From the NCBI RefSeq assembly GCF_004208415.1, contig NZ_CP035758.1, positions 10,912,001 to 10,976,000 on the forward strand: DNA of 64,000 nucleotides, given 5' to 3'. Shown here one piece after another: positions 17,088-26,071 of this stretch. Made by a program: the position numbers and the translations under genes. The notes under the pieces were generated by a model, which saw only the letters and a program-made list of their open reading frames with translations, was not told where the DNA came from and ran no database searches. How positions within the stretch are numbered: the first letter of the stretch is position 1; every line of letters starts with the position of its first letter. The stretch is from Ktedonosporobacter rubrisoli. GTDB taxonomy: Bacteria; Chloroflexota; Ktedonobacteria; Ktedonobacterales; Ktedonobacteraceae.

Positions 17088-17103
17088 TAGAATGATTATT
17101 CTA
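17088..17103. promoter_or_regulatory. Palindrome in the TetR promoter, candidate autoregulatory operator
   Basis: TAGAAT-GATT-ATTCTA, 20 bases upstream of the TetR start; a second ATTCTA half-site follows at 17118-17123. Typical size and position for TetR autoregulation. Confidence 0.55.
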
Positions 17104-17547
17104 TGATTGGATTGTACATTCTATTTTTGGGAGTGTCAAGTGAATAAGAGAGCCTGATAGAGAGACAGAAGGCATCAAGAGAAGTCCTTGCCTTTTAATC
17201 AGCGTCCTCTTTAGTGATTTATATATATCCCATTACGCGTTTATTAATCAAACAAAGCAAGCATGCCGTTATTAATCAAACAAAGCAAGCATGCCGTATT
17301 AACGATTAGATAGAATATGTAGTATTAATATGGGGAAATTTCTTATAATGAGCAAAATTCTTATAATTAGCGTGATTAATAAGAATACTGTTATAAGTAA
17401 TTAGTACTAGCTTGGTCACAAGAACAGTAGCAGCTTGTAAAATATCGAATATATTTTCATGCTCTGAACATTGATATGTAATCATTATGGATTAAGAGCT
17501 TGAAATTAGTATAATGCAGCTAACCCAAAGAGGAGGAAAGGGTATAT
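17104..17547. other. AT-rich divergent region before the permease genes
   Basis: 444 bases, strongly AT-rich. It contains an exact 28-base tandem repeat at 17240-17295, several ATTAAT/TTATAA blocks and a TATAAT shortly before the first permease gene. No gene is visible. Confidence 0.5.
17240..17295. repeat. Exact tandem duplication of a 28-base unit
   Basis: Units 17240-17267 and 17268-17295 are identical, each beginning TTATTAATCAAAC and ending AGCAAGCATGCCG, followed by a partial TATTAA. Contains GCATGC. Could be repeated regulator sites (iterons) ahead of the permease operon or a chance slippage duplication; two copies without spacers do not make a CRISPR array. Confidence 0.8.
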
Positions 17548-19056
17548 GTGCATATGATAAAACAAGAAAATTTTATGAAGAAGGAGGTTATAAAGCCACC
17601 ATTGCTTGTATCAGAAGTTTATGCAGTTGAGACTATGCCTTCTATCCTTGGGACATATGACCTGACTGCAACGTACCTGATGATAGTTTTCTATATTACC
17701 AATGCAACTACTGCGGTAACGGGAGGGGTATCAGCTTTCACTTACTGGCTACTGGGGGGTATAACTTTTTTCCTGCCTTCAGTAATTGTGACTGCTCAGC
17801 TGGGAGTCATGCTGCCTTACGAAGGCTCGCTCTATAACTGGACACATAAAGCCTTTGGAGGCTTTTGGAGCTTCTTCAGTGCATTCTGCGCCTGGTTTCC
17901 AGCTATTCTAGTGATGATTAGTGCTGGCGACGTGATTGTGAGTTTTCTACAAGGATTGAACAAAGATTGGCTGACTAGCCCGATTCAGCAAGGGGCGGTT
18001 ATTGCTGTAGTGCTTCTTTTTTCGGGCATGATAGCGACACAAAGATTTCGCGTTGTCCAGAATATCATCAATGTTGTGATAGTGCTTACCTTTTGTGCTG
18101 TTGCCCTCATCGGATTGGCTAGCATCAGCTGGCTCATTCAGGGACATGCTTCAGCCACAAGTTTTTCTCATCTTGCCGATTGGAGCATTAATTGGCAGCC
18201 AGGTACAGGCAACGTAAATGTCTTTGGCCTGGTTACTCTGGCCTATCTAGGCGTTGAAGGGCCATTGAATATGGCGGGTGAGCTTAAAGATCGTCAGGCG
18301 ATCAGAAAGCATCTGGTCTGGGGTACTATTCTGGTCTTTGCTGGCTATTTCATCGCAACATTTGCTTTGTTGGCGGTAATGGGACCTGAGCAAGCATCAG
18401 CTACACCCTTCTCTTTGATCAGCACTGTCGATAAAGGATTAGGCAAAGTGGCCGGCAATATTGCGGCTATTTGCTTGATGAGCTTTTTTCTAATGAGCAT
18501 AGCTGTATATAGCTATACATATAGCCGGCTTCCATTTGTTGCCGCTATTGACCAGCGCCTGCCCGCCTTTATGGGCAAGCTAAATAAGCATCGTATTCCT
18601 TCCCGAGCTATCTGGCTCCAAACCATCTTTGCGGTCGTGGTGACATTCCTAGTCTTTATTGGGGTTCCGTTGATTGCTAACACAGCAGATACGACTACTA
18701 TCGTGTACAATGTCTTGCTGGCGTCCTCTACATTAGTGTGGGCCTTCTCGACGCTCTTTTTGTTCGTAGATGTTGCTATCTTCTACTTCCGGGATAAAGC
18801 AGGTTTTCGTCACCACCAAATATTTCCTCTCCCTTTGCTGGGAATATGCTGTGTACTGGGTTCTCTCTCTTGCATTCTAGCTATTATTGATTCCTTGTTC
18901 TATTCCTGGATCGTAAATTTGCTAGACAATCTGCACTGGCTGTATGCAATCGGTGGCGTTACGTTCGTTTGCATTATCATTGCGACGATAGGGAGTATGC
19001 TAGCGAGCAGTGAGGCATTATGGGAAGGGATGATAAATAGAGAGACCAAGGTATAA
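17548..19056 (+). CDS. APC superfamily amino acid permease
   Basis: 502 residues (GTG start at 17548, 11 bases after AGGAGG), about twelve hydrophobic helices. The first helix region L-G-T-Y-D-L-T-A-T-Y-L-M-I-V-F-Y-I-T-N and the later P-S-V-I-V-T-A-Q-L-G-V-M-L-P-Y-E-G-S-L-Y-N-W-T resemble glutamate/GABA-antiporter-like APC members; G-V-E-G-P-L-N-M-A-G-E-L in the sixth helix region is the usual G-x-E-x-x-x-x-x-x-E-x pattern. Imports or exchanges amino acids or amines; substrate not predictable. A second permease begins 34 bases downstream, so the two are probably one operon. Confidence 0.8.
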   Translation: MHMIKQENFMKKEVIKPPLLVSEVYAVETMPSILGTYDLTATYLMIVFYITNATTAVTGGVSAFTYWLLGGITFFLPSVIVTAQLGVMLPYEGSLYNWTHKAFGGFWSFFSAFCAWFPAILVMISAGDVIVSFLQGLNKDWLTSPIQQGAVIAVVLLFSGMIATQRFRVVQNIINVVIVLTFCAVALIGLASISWLIQGHASATSFSHLADWSINWQPGTGNVNVFGLVTLAYLGVEGPLNMAGELKDRQAIRKHLVWGTILVFAGYFIATFALLAVMGPEQASATPFSLISTVDKGLGKVAGNIAAICLMSFFLMSIAVYSYTYSRLPFVAAIDQRLPAFMGKLNKHRIPSRAIWLQTIFAVVVTFLVFIGVPLIANTADTTTIVYNVLLASSTLVWAFSTLFLFVDVAIFYFRDKAGFRHHQIFPLPLLGICCVLGSLSCILAIIDSLFYSWIVNLLDNLHWLYAIGGVTFVCIIIATIGSMLASSEALWEGMINRETKV

Positions 19057-19090
19057 ATAAAGAAGTCCAAGTAATTTGGAGGTACCATGT

Positions 19091-20710
19091 ATGGCAACTC
19101 AAGATGAGATTTTTCCAAAGGAAACGTTACAAGGAACTGTTGACGTTGATAATGCCGATGTTGATAAGCTCCATAAAAATGCGATAGGTCTGCCGGGAGT
19201 TCTCTATTTCTGTATTGCCGGCTCTGCTCCTATTTCGGCAATGTTATTTAATGTGCAGCCGATGGCGGCTCAAGCTGGAGCGACAACGCCACTGGTTTTC
19301 TTGCTCGCGGGTCTAGGATTGCTTCTGCTTGGCGTTTCTATTGTCTACTTATCGCGTCGTTTGACCTCTGCAGGCGGTTTTTATACCTGGGTGCGCCATA
19401 GCCTGGGCAGAGGTACAGCTTTTCAAGCTGGATGGCTAATGATGGGCGGTTATGCCCTCTTTGAAGCCGCACTATTAGGGGCCTTTGGCTCATATACCAA
19501 CAATTCTTTCTCCACCTATCTGGGTTTCCATCTCTTTGGAGGTTGGGTCACCTATGCCCTGATTGGTGCAATCTTGATTTTTATGCTTTCCTATTTCGAT
19601 GTCAAGTGGTCTGTCTATGCGATGGCCCCTTTCTTGATCTTAGAAGTGGGAATACTGGTTATCCTGGATCTGGTTATTAGCGTGCACGGGGGAGCCAGCG
19701 GACATGACATTACCCATACTTTTACGGCTGCCGGGGCCAGCCTCAAAGGGGCCGCTCCTGGAGGCTTGTTGGGCATCGGCATAGCGATGGCCCTGGGCGT
19801 ATGGTCATGGGTAGGCTTTGAGGCTGGAGCTGTCTATGGAGAAGAGGCGCGCAACCCACGCCGGGCTGTACCCATTGCTATCTTCTCGGTTATTGCCTTC
19901 CTGATCGTTTTATATGTGTGGACAGCCTACTCGGCGACGATTGGTGTTGGCTGGGAGCATGCAGTAGACAAGTTTGGCACAGCCTCTCTTCCCTATTACA
20001 CACTTGCCACGCAGTATGTGGGCGGCTGGCTTCAGGCCCTCATGATCGTTGCTATCAGTACCAGCGCTCTGGCCTGTGGGCTGGCCTTCCATAATGGCAT
20101 GGTGCGCTACCTCTATGCTATGGGACGCGAGCATATTTTGCCGCCCAGGTTCGGCAAAACACATCCCAAGTATCGTAGCCCGCATATTGCTATCCTGGCC
20201 CAGTCGCTCTTCAGTATTGTGATTATTCTTGCCTTCGCCTTCGTGATCCAGAAAACTAACGCGGATAATAGCGTTAGTTATGCCTTAGGAATTCCCGATG
20301 GAAAAGTCTATACGCAGACCGATGGCATTAACCCTTACACCTGGCTGGCAACGACCGGAACAATTGCCTTTATCATTGTATATATTATGGTGAACATCTC
20401 AGCGCCGCTCTTTGCTCTGCGCTTTGATAAGAAGAGCTTCAATATCTTGCGCCATATTGTCGCTCCTCTTCTGAGCACGCTTACGCTCTTGATTCCCCTT
20501 ATTTCTTTTGTAATGCCCGCTATTCCTGGGCCAATTGGAAATTTCTTTACAGATCTCGGCTTTGCCGCTACGCCTTTTCCCACAAATATCCTCCCGCTCT
20601 TTGTGCTGATATGGATAGTTGCTGGCCTCATCTATGCCTTTTATCTCTCGCGTAACACGCCTGAGAGATATGAGGGGATGGGACGCATTATTCGCGGGGA
20701 TGTTGATTAA
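19091..20710 (+). CDS. APC superfamily amino acid permease
   Basis: 539 residues from ATG 19091, chosen because GGAGG lies eight bases upstream; in-frame TTG further up overlaps that site. About twelve membrane helices. Motifs: I-A-G-S-A-P-I-S-A-M-L-F-N in helix 1, S-A-G-G-F-Y-T-W-V-R-H-S-L-G-R in the 2-3 loop, and G-F-E-A-G-A-V-Y-G-E-E-A-R-N-P-R-R-A-V-P-I-A in helix 6/7, all typical of the amino acid-polyamine-organocation family. Follows another APC permease by 34 bases. Only about 19 percent-type chance similarity to its neighbour is apparent by eye, so these are distinct transporters, not a duplication. Confidence 0.85.
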   Translation: MATQDEIFPKETLQGTVDVDNADVDKLHKNAIGLPGVLYFCIAGSAPISAMLFNVQPMAAQAGATTPLVFLLAGLGLLLLGVSIVYLSRRLTSAGGFYTWVRHSLGRGTAFQAGWLMMGGYALFEAALLGAFGSYTNNSFSTYLGFHLFGGWVTYALIGAILIFMLSYFDVKWSVYAMAPFLILEVGILVILDLVISVHGGASGHDITHTFTAAGASLKGAAPGGLLGIGIAMALGVWSWVGFEAGAVYGEEARNPRRAVPIAIFSVIAFLIVLYVWTAYSATIGVGWEHAVDKFGTASLPYYTLATQYVGGWLQALMIVAISTSALACGLAFHNGMVRYLYAMGREHILPPRFGKTHPKYRSPHIAILAQSLFSIVIILAFAFVIQKTNADNSVSYALGIPDGKVYTQTDGINPYTWLATTGTIAFIIVYIMVNISAPLFALRFDKKSFNILRHIVAPLLSTLTLLIPLISFVMPAIPGPIGNFFTDLGFAATPFPTNILPLFVLIWIVAGLIYAFYLSRNTPERYEGMGRIIRGDVD

Positions 20711-20745
20711 CGCTCCGATCCATTTTCGGCTTAAGTAGGACGACT

Positions 20746-20776
20746 GGCTCCCCTCAATTTGAAGGGAGCCGGTTTT
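20746..20776. terminator. Bidirectional-type hairpin terminator
   Basis: GGCTCCC (20746-20752) and GGGAGCC (20764-20770), followed by GGTTTT. Lies between the convergent permease and DUF4352 genes. Confidence 0.75.
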
Positions 20777-20786
20777 GCTTGGAATG

Positions 20787-21515
20787 TTAGAGATTAATAT
20801 TCCATATAGTAAGCGTATTGTCGAGCAGCGAGCCCGTAAAGCTAAGGGTATATTGCTTTATATTGGTTGGTACTTCGTATGTTAATGTACCGGTCAGGGC
20901 TCCCCCTGCTTCCACTTTGCCCTCCGGTCCTGGGGTGTCGCCTAGCCCAATGTTCTGTTTTTGTCCATCAGGCAGGCTCTTTAAGTCCCACATGGCCAGA
21001 CTTGATGCAGTCTGCGTTTCCGAGGTTAGATTCTTCATGGTAACGTTGATTTCAAGGAAAATATGGCCGTCCTTCGGCTTGAGAAAATCATTTCCTGATG
21101 ATGTCGAGACCTTATTAACAGTTATTTGCCATCCGCTGCTGGCCACTGTTTCTCCGATTTTATGATGGCTTGGTGTTTGCTGATTACCTATTGTAGTGTT
21201 GGCCGTAGAAGCTATAGTCTTGTCGGTTGTGGTACTTGCAGACATTGACGGGCTCTTGTTGATAGCTGACCCGGCCGCGTAACCAACGATGAGGCAGAGA
21301 ATACATGCGATGAGCCATGGCCATATCTTTGGTTTTCTAGGCTCTTGCTTAGGCATAAAAGATGGTGGTATTGGCGTTTGCTGCGGTGGAAGATATACCC
21401 CAGGAGGCGGAAAGCCAGGCTGTGCTGGTTGTGGATATGCTGGTTGCTGTGGTTGTGGATATCCAGGCAAGGGATTTGGATATCCTGAAGGTTGTTGGGG
21501 TGGTTGTTGATACAT
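20787..21515 (-). CDS. Membrane-anchored DUF4352-type protein with Pro/Gln/Tyr-rich N-terminus
   Basis: 242 residues. Residues 1-60 are low-complexity Pro/Gln/Gly/Tyr, expected to be cytoplasmic; residues 64-84 form one membrane helix; a Ser/Thr-rich linker follows; about 118-242 is an immunoglobulin-like DUF4352 domain (I-G-E-T-V-A-S-S-G-W-Q-I-T-V-N-K-V, D-G-H-I-F-L-E-I-N-V-T-M-K-N, G-G-x-L-T-G-T-L-T-Y-E-V-P) probably outside the cell. Function unknown; related proteins are surface or telokinin-like domains in Gram-positive and Chloroflexota genomes. Monocistronic. Confidence 0.8.
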   Translation of the reverse strand: MYQQPPQQPSGYPNPLPGYPQPQQPAYPQPAQPGFPPPGVYLPPQQTPIPPSFMPKQEPRKPKIWPWLIACILCLIVGYAAGSAINKSPSMSASTTTDKTIASTANTTIGNQQTPSHHKIGETVASSGWQITVNKVSTSSGNDFLKPKDGHIFLEINVTMKNLTSETQTASSLAMWDLKSLPDGQKQNIGLGDTPGPEGKVEAGGALTGTLTYEVPTNIKQYTLSFTGSLLDNTLTIWNINL

Positions 21516-21987
21516 GATTTCTCCTTTGACTTATTATCTACCCTTCAGATGTAAAATATATAAGTATATATGTTATATAAACGGGCTGAGGAGTTAAAAA
21601 TAACATAAATCTTGTTCTTTTGCATCTAACAGAAAATCCAGCCTTTGTTCCTGGGCTGTTAAAATTATGGAGAAGCTTCTTATCCAATGCGACACCTGGT
21701 TTAGTGGATGAAGGTAGCTATATAACTTTGTTGCCATTCCTGATGCTTTCTTTTAGAAGTGGACGTGGCTAGTAATGTGAAGTACACCGAATGCCTGCTT
21801 CGAAGCACATCGGCAAAACAAGCGGCGCTTTCAAAACTGGAACACTGTGTAAGGCAGAATGAGCCCATTGATGTTACAATAAATGAGAGCTCCTTTGGAT
21901 AGAGCCTCTATAAATGAGAGGCGGACGGCCTCTTGTCCTTCGGAGCTAAACAGTAATTTTTTAGCATAGAAATGGGTAGAATAGTTT
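21516..21987. other. Intergenic region with structured leader before the SDR gene
   Basis: 472 bases without a gene. Close to the SDR gene, AGCTCC (21888-21893) can pair with GGAGCT (21942-21947) around an inner GCCTCT (21904-21909)/AGAGGC (21917-21922) hairpin, followed by a TTTTTT run at about 21956. It could be a leader with an attenuator-like stem; no known riboswitch consensus was recognised. Confidence 0.35.
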
Positions 21988-22815
21988 ATGCCAAACCATC
22001 ACACACTCTTTGATGTACAGGGGCAGGTTGCTGTAATTACCGGAGGGAGTGGAGTGCTTGGCCGGACGATGGCGCTCGGTCTTGCTCAAGCCGGGGTGAA
22101 GGTTGTGGTCATTGGACGGCATGCAGAGACTGCAGCTAAGGTGGCCGAAGAGATTGGTGCCGCTGGTGGCGAAGCAATTGGGATCGCCTGCGATGTGACT
22201 GCACGGGCGGCGCTGGAGCGCGCGCTTGAGCAAAGCATTGCGGCTTTTGGTTCCATAGATATTTTAGTCAATGCAGCCGGAGGAAATTTGCCTCAAGCGG
22301 TTACGTCGCCTGAACGTTCCTTTTTTGACTTAACTGAGCAAGCTATTGATGAGGCAATACGTCTGAATTTTACAGGAACCTTGCAGGCTTGCCAGGTTTT
22401 TGGAAGAGGGATGGCCGAACGGGGTAAGGGCTGTATTGTCAATGTGGCTTCTATGGCTTCGTTGCGCCCTCTCACGCGTACAGTAGCGTATAATGCTGCG
22501 AAAGCCGCGATTGGTAATTTTACGCAGTGGCTGGCGGTTCACATGGCACAGGAATATGGTTCGCATATACGTGTAAATGCCATGGCTCCTGGCTTTTTCC
22601 TGACCGAGCAAAATCGTGCTCTGCTAACTAACGTTGAAGCTGGCACGTTGACGCCTCGCGGACAAACGATTATCGATCATACGCCAATGCGGCGTTTAGG
22701 TGCTCCGGAAGATCTGGTCGGAACTTTGTTATGGCTGGTGAGCCCGGCATCAGCTTTTGTCACGGGAATAATGATCCCCGTTGACGGAGGATTTTCGGCC
22801 TTTAGTGGCGTCTAA
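21988..22815 (+). CDS. SDR-family oxidoreductase, D-mannonate oxidoreductase (fructuronate reductase)-like
   Basis: 275 residues, classical short-chain dehydrogenase. NAD(P) motif T-G-G-S-G-V-L-G at about 17-24, N-A-A-G-G near 95, catalytic Ser in N-V-A-S-M-A-S, Tyr/Lys in V-A-Y-N-A-A-K, and the end P-M-R-R-L-G-A-P-E-D-L...F-V-T-G-I-M-I-P-V-D-G-G-F-S-A-F-S-G-V. The F-S-A-F-S-G-V terminus is characteristic of the SDR-type fructuronate reductases of Bacillus and Thermotoga that interconvert D-fructuronate and D-mannonate in glucuronate breakdown. No uxuA or uxaC gene lies next to it, so substrate remains an inference. Confidence 0.75.
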   Translation: MPNHHTLFDVQGQVAVITGGSGVLGRTMALGLAQAGVKVVVIGRHAETAAKVAEEIGAAGGEAIGIACDVTARAALERALEQSIAAFGSIDILVNAAGGNLPQAVTSPERSFFDLTEQAIDEAIRLNFTGTLQACQVFGRGMAERGKGCIVNVASMASLRPLTRTVAYNAAKAAIGNFTQWLAVHMAQEYGSHIRVNAMAPGFFLTEQNRALLTNVEAGTLTPRGQTIIDHTPMRRLGAPEDLVGTLLWLVSPASAFVTGIMIPVDGGFSAFSGV

Positions 22816-23081
22816 GAGGGTCAGGCATATTGTGCGCGTCTTATTTTTCTGCCTCAGCTATTTACCTACATGTGAGGAGAAAGAGAGGTTGGAAAACTTC
22901 TTGCCAGCCTCTTTGTTTGAGCGATCTGTATTTGCACGGTTGCCCTTATCTCTCCGCTACAGGCTAGAATAGCCTGGTAAGACTGCCCACAAGAATTTTA
23001 TTCCTTCTTTAACCCTAAATGGTGGCTGTACATTCATGTATATCTATTTATCTTATTTGCTAACATCTGGAGGTATGTATA

Positions 23082-24110
23082 ATGGCCCATATCCAGCAAC
23101 CGCACGGCGCTCATTTAGTAGGCAGCGTTCCTTTGGCCAGTGCCCAGGAGGTCTTTAGCACGGTGAGCTCGCTTCTCGGCAGCTGGTTGCGCCGCATCCC
23201 TGATGGAGAAACGGGTGCGCGCAGCAACTGGATTAGATGGCAGTATCCTTTTCTGGCTCGAACAGAGATGTTGGAAGATGTATCTTCCTCTTCTCAGGGA
23301 TATGCCCCGGGCCCTCGTTTGGCGCTTCGCTCATCCGCGGAAACGCTCTTATTTAAGGAGCTGGGCTATGCCGAAGCAGCTATCGAATCCTATATGTTAT
23401 TTGCACAATTAAAAAAAGCTGGTCATATTCCTGCTCATTGCCGCTTTCAGGTCTGCCTTCCTACACCTATTGCTCCCATCACAACTTTTATTCAGCTTAG
23501 CGATCAGGCTGCGGTAGAACCAGCTTATGAAGCCGCCATGATTGCTGAGCTGAAGCGCATTACAACGGCTATTCCCCTGCATGAACTGGCTATTCAGTGG
23601 GATACTGCTATCGAATTTGCACTTTTAGAAGGTGTTATGCCTACTTTTTTTACAAATGTAGAAGATGAGATCCTCCAACGCTTAATCAGGTTAGGCGAGG
23701 AAGTCCCTGCGCAGGTTGAGCTTGGCTACCATCTTTGTTATGGTGACTCCGGTCATCAACACTTTAAGCAGCCCGCCGATACAGCTAAACTTGTAGATGT
23801 TGCCAATGCTCTTGCCTCCCGATTGCAAAGGCCTTTGCACTGGCTTCATATGCCTGTCCCGCGTAACCGCGCAGATGATGCCTATTTCGCTCCATTACGA
23901 CAACTCCACCTCAAGCCGGAAACCGAGTTCTATCTAGGATTAATGCACTACACAGATGGTGTTGCAGGAGCCAAAGAGCGCATAGCCGCAGCCCAAAAAG
24001 CTATGGCAGATTTTGGTGTGGCCACTGAGTGTGGTATGGGACGGCGTTTGCCTGAGACCATTGCTGCCTTGCTGCGTATGCATAGCGAAGTTTCTTCGCC
24101 AGTTCAATAG
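23082..24110 (+). CDS. UROD/MetE-like superfamily protein
   Basis: 342 residues. The start H-L-V-G-S-V-P-L..A-x-E-V-F, then R-I-P-D-G-E-T-G-A-R-S-N-W-I, Q-V-C-L-P-T-P, I-Q-W-D-T-A-I-E-F and late L-G-L-M-H-Y-T-D-G-V-x-G...F-G-V-A-T-E-C-G-M-G-R-R follow a group of unassigned proteins with the TIM-barrel fold of cobalamin-independent methionine synthase. Usual MetE zinc ligands are only partly recognisable (a late Cys in T-E-C-G-M-G). Role unknown. Starts behind GGAGGT; followed by a hairpin terminator, hence monocistronic. Confidence 0.65.
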   Translation: MAHIQQPHGAHLVGSVPLASAQEVFSTVSSLLGSWLRRIPDGETGARSNWIRWQYPFLARTEMLEDVSSSSQGYAPGPRLALRSSAETLLFKELGYAEAAIESYMLFAQLKKAGHIPAHCRFQVCLPTPIAPITTFIQLSDQAAVEPAYEAAMIAELKRITTAIPLHELAIQWDTAIEFALLEGVMPTFFTNVEDEILQRLIRLGEEVPAQVELGYHLCYGDSGHQHFKQPADTAKLVDVANALASRLQRPLHWLHMPVPRNRADDAYFAPLRQLHLKPETEFYLGLMHYTDGVAGAKERIAAAQKAMADFGVATECGMGRRLPETIAALLRMHSEVSSPVQ

Positions 24111-24628
24111 GTACCAGTCATTGTTTATAAGGTATGGCACTCAGTGATTCAATTGAGCAGGCAAGGCTCCCGATCTGATCTCTCCTGGCCTATTGCGTTT
24201 CGATACTATGCCACCAGTTAGCTTAATCAAGCTCTAGTGGCATTCTTTACTGCCTTCCAATCTTTTTAATTATTGTCTCTTAGTTCTCCAGTCTTTTGTC
24301 TGGCTATTGCTGGCTTTCTAGAGGAGAGAGCTCATTTCTCGCCAAAGCTGACAATTATCCCGGAAATATCTCACTTTGGGACCGCAGTTGACAATGACGA
24401 ATCAGGCAGCATATTTTGTGAGGATTTAATAGTACTTAATATCCATAGGGCCTATTTTTATTGAGGATGTCAAAAACAGTCTATAGAGTCAGTAGAGGAA
24501 GCAGAAAAAAAGGTGACCTGCTTCATAAAGACAATCTTGTCACTTCCTCTCCTTGATCGCTCATGCTACGGATAGAGCAGGAAGTTCTCTCGACAAGAGA
24601 TAGACATATCATAAGAATGAGGGGAAAA
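24111..24628. other. Intergenic region
   Basis: 518 bases. Contains the terminator of the MetE-like gene (24208-24250) and the leader of the tiny gene at 24629, in which AGAGGAAG...GTGAC can pair imperfectly with GTCACTTCCTCT (about 24494-24552). Nothing else recognised. Confidence 0.4.
24208..24250 (+). terminator. Hairpin terminator of the MetE-like gene
   Basis: ATGCCAC (24208-24214) pairs with GTGGCAT (24237-24243), then TCTTTAC. Confidence 0.55.
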
Positions 24629-24811
24629 ATGAATTTAGAGCAGATCAAGTATCAGACTTGCCCATGGGATCAGGAAGAGGGCGTTTTACTCACGGATATT
24701 AATGAGGATCTTCCTGATACTGACGCTGATGGAGAATTACAATACTATTGTTTATCGGGACGTCACGTTTTTTCCTATGATGAAGATAGTGAAAACGAAC
24801 GCCGCAAGTAA
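24629..24811 (+). CDS. Small acidic Cys/His protein
   Basis: 60 residues from ATG 24629, placed just behind GAGGGGAAAA; longer in-frame starts lack a ribosome site. Sequence has T-C-P-W-D near residue 11 and Y-Y-C-L-S-G-R-H near 45, which could be half of a zinc-binding knuckle, and is otherwise rich in Asp/Glu. A strong terminator follows, supporting a real short transcript. Function unknown; not recognised from any named family. Confidence 0.6.
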   Translation: MNLEQIKYQTCPWDQEEGVLLTDINEDLPDTDADGELQYYCLSGRHVFSYDEDSENERRK

Positions 24812-24839
24812 ATGTGGTTCATGGTAGTATATTTGTTTG

Positions 24840-24885
24840 AATGCCGACGAGCCTTCCTTGTAGTAGCTTGTCGGCATTGATTTTT
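24840..24885 (+). terminator. Strong hairpin terminator
   Basis: AATGCCGACGAGC (24840-24852) pairs with GCTTGTCGGCATT (24866-24878), one G-T mismatch, then GATTTTTT. Terminates the small acidic gene. Confidence 0.8.
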
Positions 24886-24956
24886 TCAGTATCAGTATAG
24901 GAAAATCTCTCTCCCCACAAAAATCTATGCGACCAACTGATATTTCTCAAAATACT

Positions 24957-25892
24957 TCTGAGAAACGTTCTTCACAGCAGCTCTGCCACCTCGTTTGGCT
25001 GCTGGCGTAATCGGGTAACCAGCTCGCTATGTCTAAGACCGTGTTTTGTTAAGCGCAGAGATGGCCTCACATGATACACTGGGAGGATGAGTACGAGTTA
25101 TCCCAGCAATCTTTCTGAGAGGGAGTGGGCGTGTCTGCAACGCTATCTTCCCGCACAGCCCAAGCGTGGCAGACCGCCGATCCACTCTCTGCGTTCCATT
25201 TTTGATGCCATTTTCTACGTCCTGCGCACGGGCTGGACGTTTCGCTACCTCCCAGCCAACTTCCCACCGTGGCAAACGGTGTTCTCTCATTTTCGCCGCT
25301 TACGTCTCAAGGGCACCTGGACGCTCTTGTGGCGGGCACTGCACCGAGCTGAACGCGAACGACAAGGAAGGCATCCTGACCCAAGTGCAGCGAGCATGGA
25401 TTCCCAAAGCGTGAAAACCGTCGAGGAGTCGTCTAGGATCTGTGGCTACGATGCCCACAAACACATCAAAGGGCGCAAACGGCACATCCTCGTAGACACG
25501 CTGGGTCTCCCCATTTCCGTCTATGTGACTCCTGCCGACACGCATGATACCAAGGGAGCCCGTTGTCTGCTTGCAGGGCTCAAGTTCTTTGTCCCCTGCC
25601 TCAAAAAGATCTGGGCAGACGCGGCCTATCGCGGGCAAGAGTTAGCTCAGTGGTGTCAAGCCACAGGAGAGTGGGAACTGGAGGTCGTGGAACGCAAGCC
25701 AGGCACCCGCGGTTTCAGTGTGGTGCCGCGCCGTTGGGTGGTGGAGCGAACATTCAGTTGGATTTCTCGTCACAGGAGAATAAGTAAGGACGACGAGCGA
25801 AACGTGCAAACGAGTGAAACACTGATCCAGGTGGCGATGATTCGGCTGCTCCTCGCTCGTTTGGCGCGGCATCTACGAACCAGTTCTCAACC
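24957..25892 (+). mobile_element. IS5-type insertion sequence, ends tentative
   Basis: Surrounds the transposase. Best candidate ends are TGAGAAACG-TTC at 24959 and, in inverted orientation, TGAGAACTGGTTC ending about 25890, which agree at the outer six bases and partly inward. No target-site duplication could be matched, so the borders are uncertain. Only one copy is in the window. Confidence 0.4.
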
Positions 25893-25974
25893 ATCCCATG
25901 AAGGCGCAAACCGTTTCCAATGGCCTTCGCAGACCACTTCGACTGCTCCGTCGCGAACGACGATAGCGGTCTGA
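25087..25974 (+). CDS. IS5-family DDE transposase
   Basis: 295 residues, single frame. N-terminal part L-S-E-R-E-W-A-C-L-Q-R-Y-L-P...R-G-R-P-P...F-Y-V-L-R-T-G-W-T-F-R-Y-L-P is the usual DUF4096/HTH region; catalytic triad appears as Asp in S-M-D-S-Q-S-V-K-T, Asp in W-A-D-A-A-Y-R-G and Glu in V-V-E-R-T-F-S-W-I with the downstream R-R-I-S-K-D. These enzymes cut and paste the element through an RNase-H-like active site. The last 30 or so residues (from about R-H-L-R-T-S-S-Q) are unlike the family and likely read past the element end into flanking DNA. Triad intact, so possibly active. Confidence 0.88.
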   Translation: MSTSYPSNLSEREWACLQRYLPAQPKRGRPPIHSLRSIFDAIFYVLRTGWTFRYLPANFPPWQTVFSHFRRLRLKGTWTLLWRALHRAERERQGRHPDPSAASMDSQSVKTVEESSRICGYDAHKHIKGRKRHILVDTLGLPISVYVTPADTHDTKGARCLLAGLKFFVPCLKKIWADAAYRGQELAQWCQATGEWELEVVERKPGTRGFSVVPRRWVVERTFSWISRHRRISKDDERNVQTSETLIQVAMIRLLLARLARHLRTSSQPSHEGANRFQWPSQTTSTAPSRTTIAV

Positions 25975-26029
25975 TCGCCCATCGCATACGCAGGCTGCTG
26001 CCTCTCATTGACCAGAAAGGCGAGAGAGG

Positions 26030-26071
26030 ACCGCTCCCCCGAACCACAAGGGGTGTTGAGGGAGCGGTTTT
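26030..26071 (+). terminator. Hairpin terminator right of the IS element
   Basis: ACCGCTCCC (26030-26038) pairs perfectly with GGGAGCGGT (26060-26068), then TTTC. Stops rightward transcription from the IS toward the convergent hydrolase gene. Confidence 0.65.

Noticed and set aside
17240..17295. Possible CRISPR
   Set aside because: Two abutting 28-base copies with no spacers and no cas genes; a tandem repeat only.
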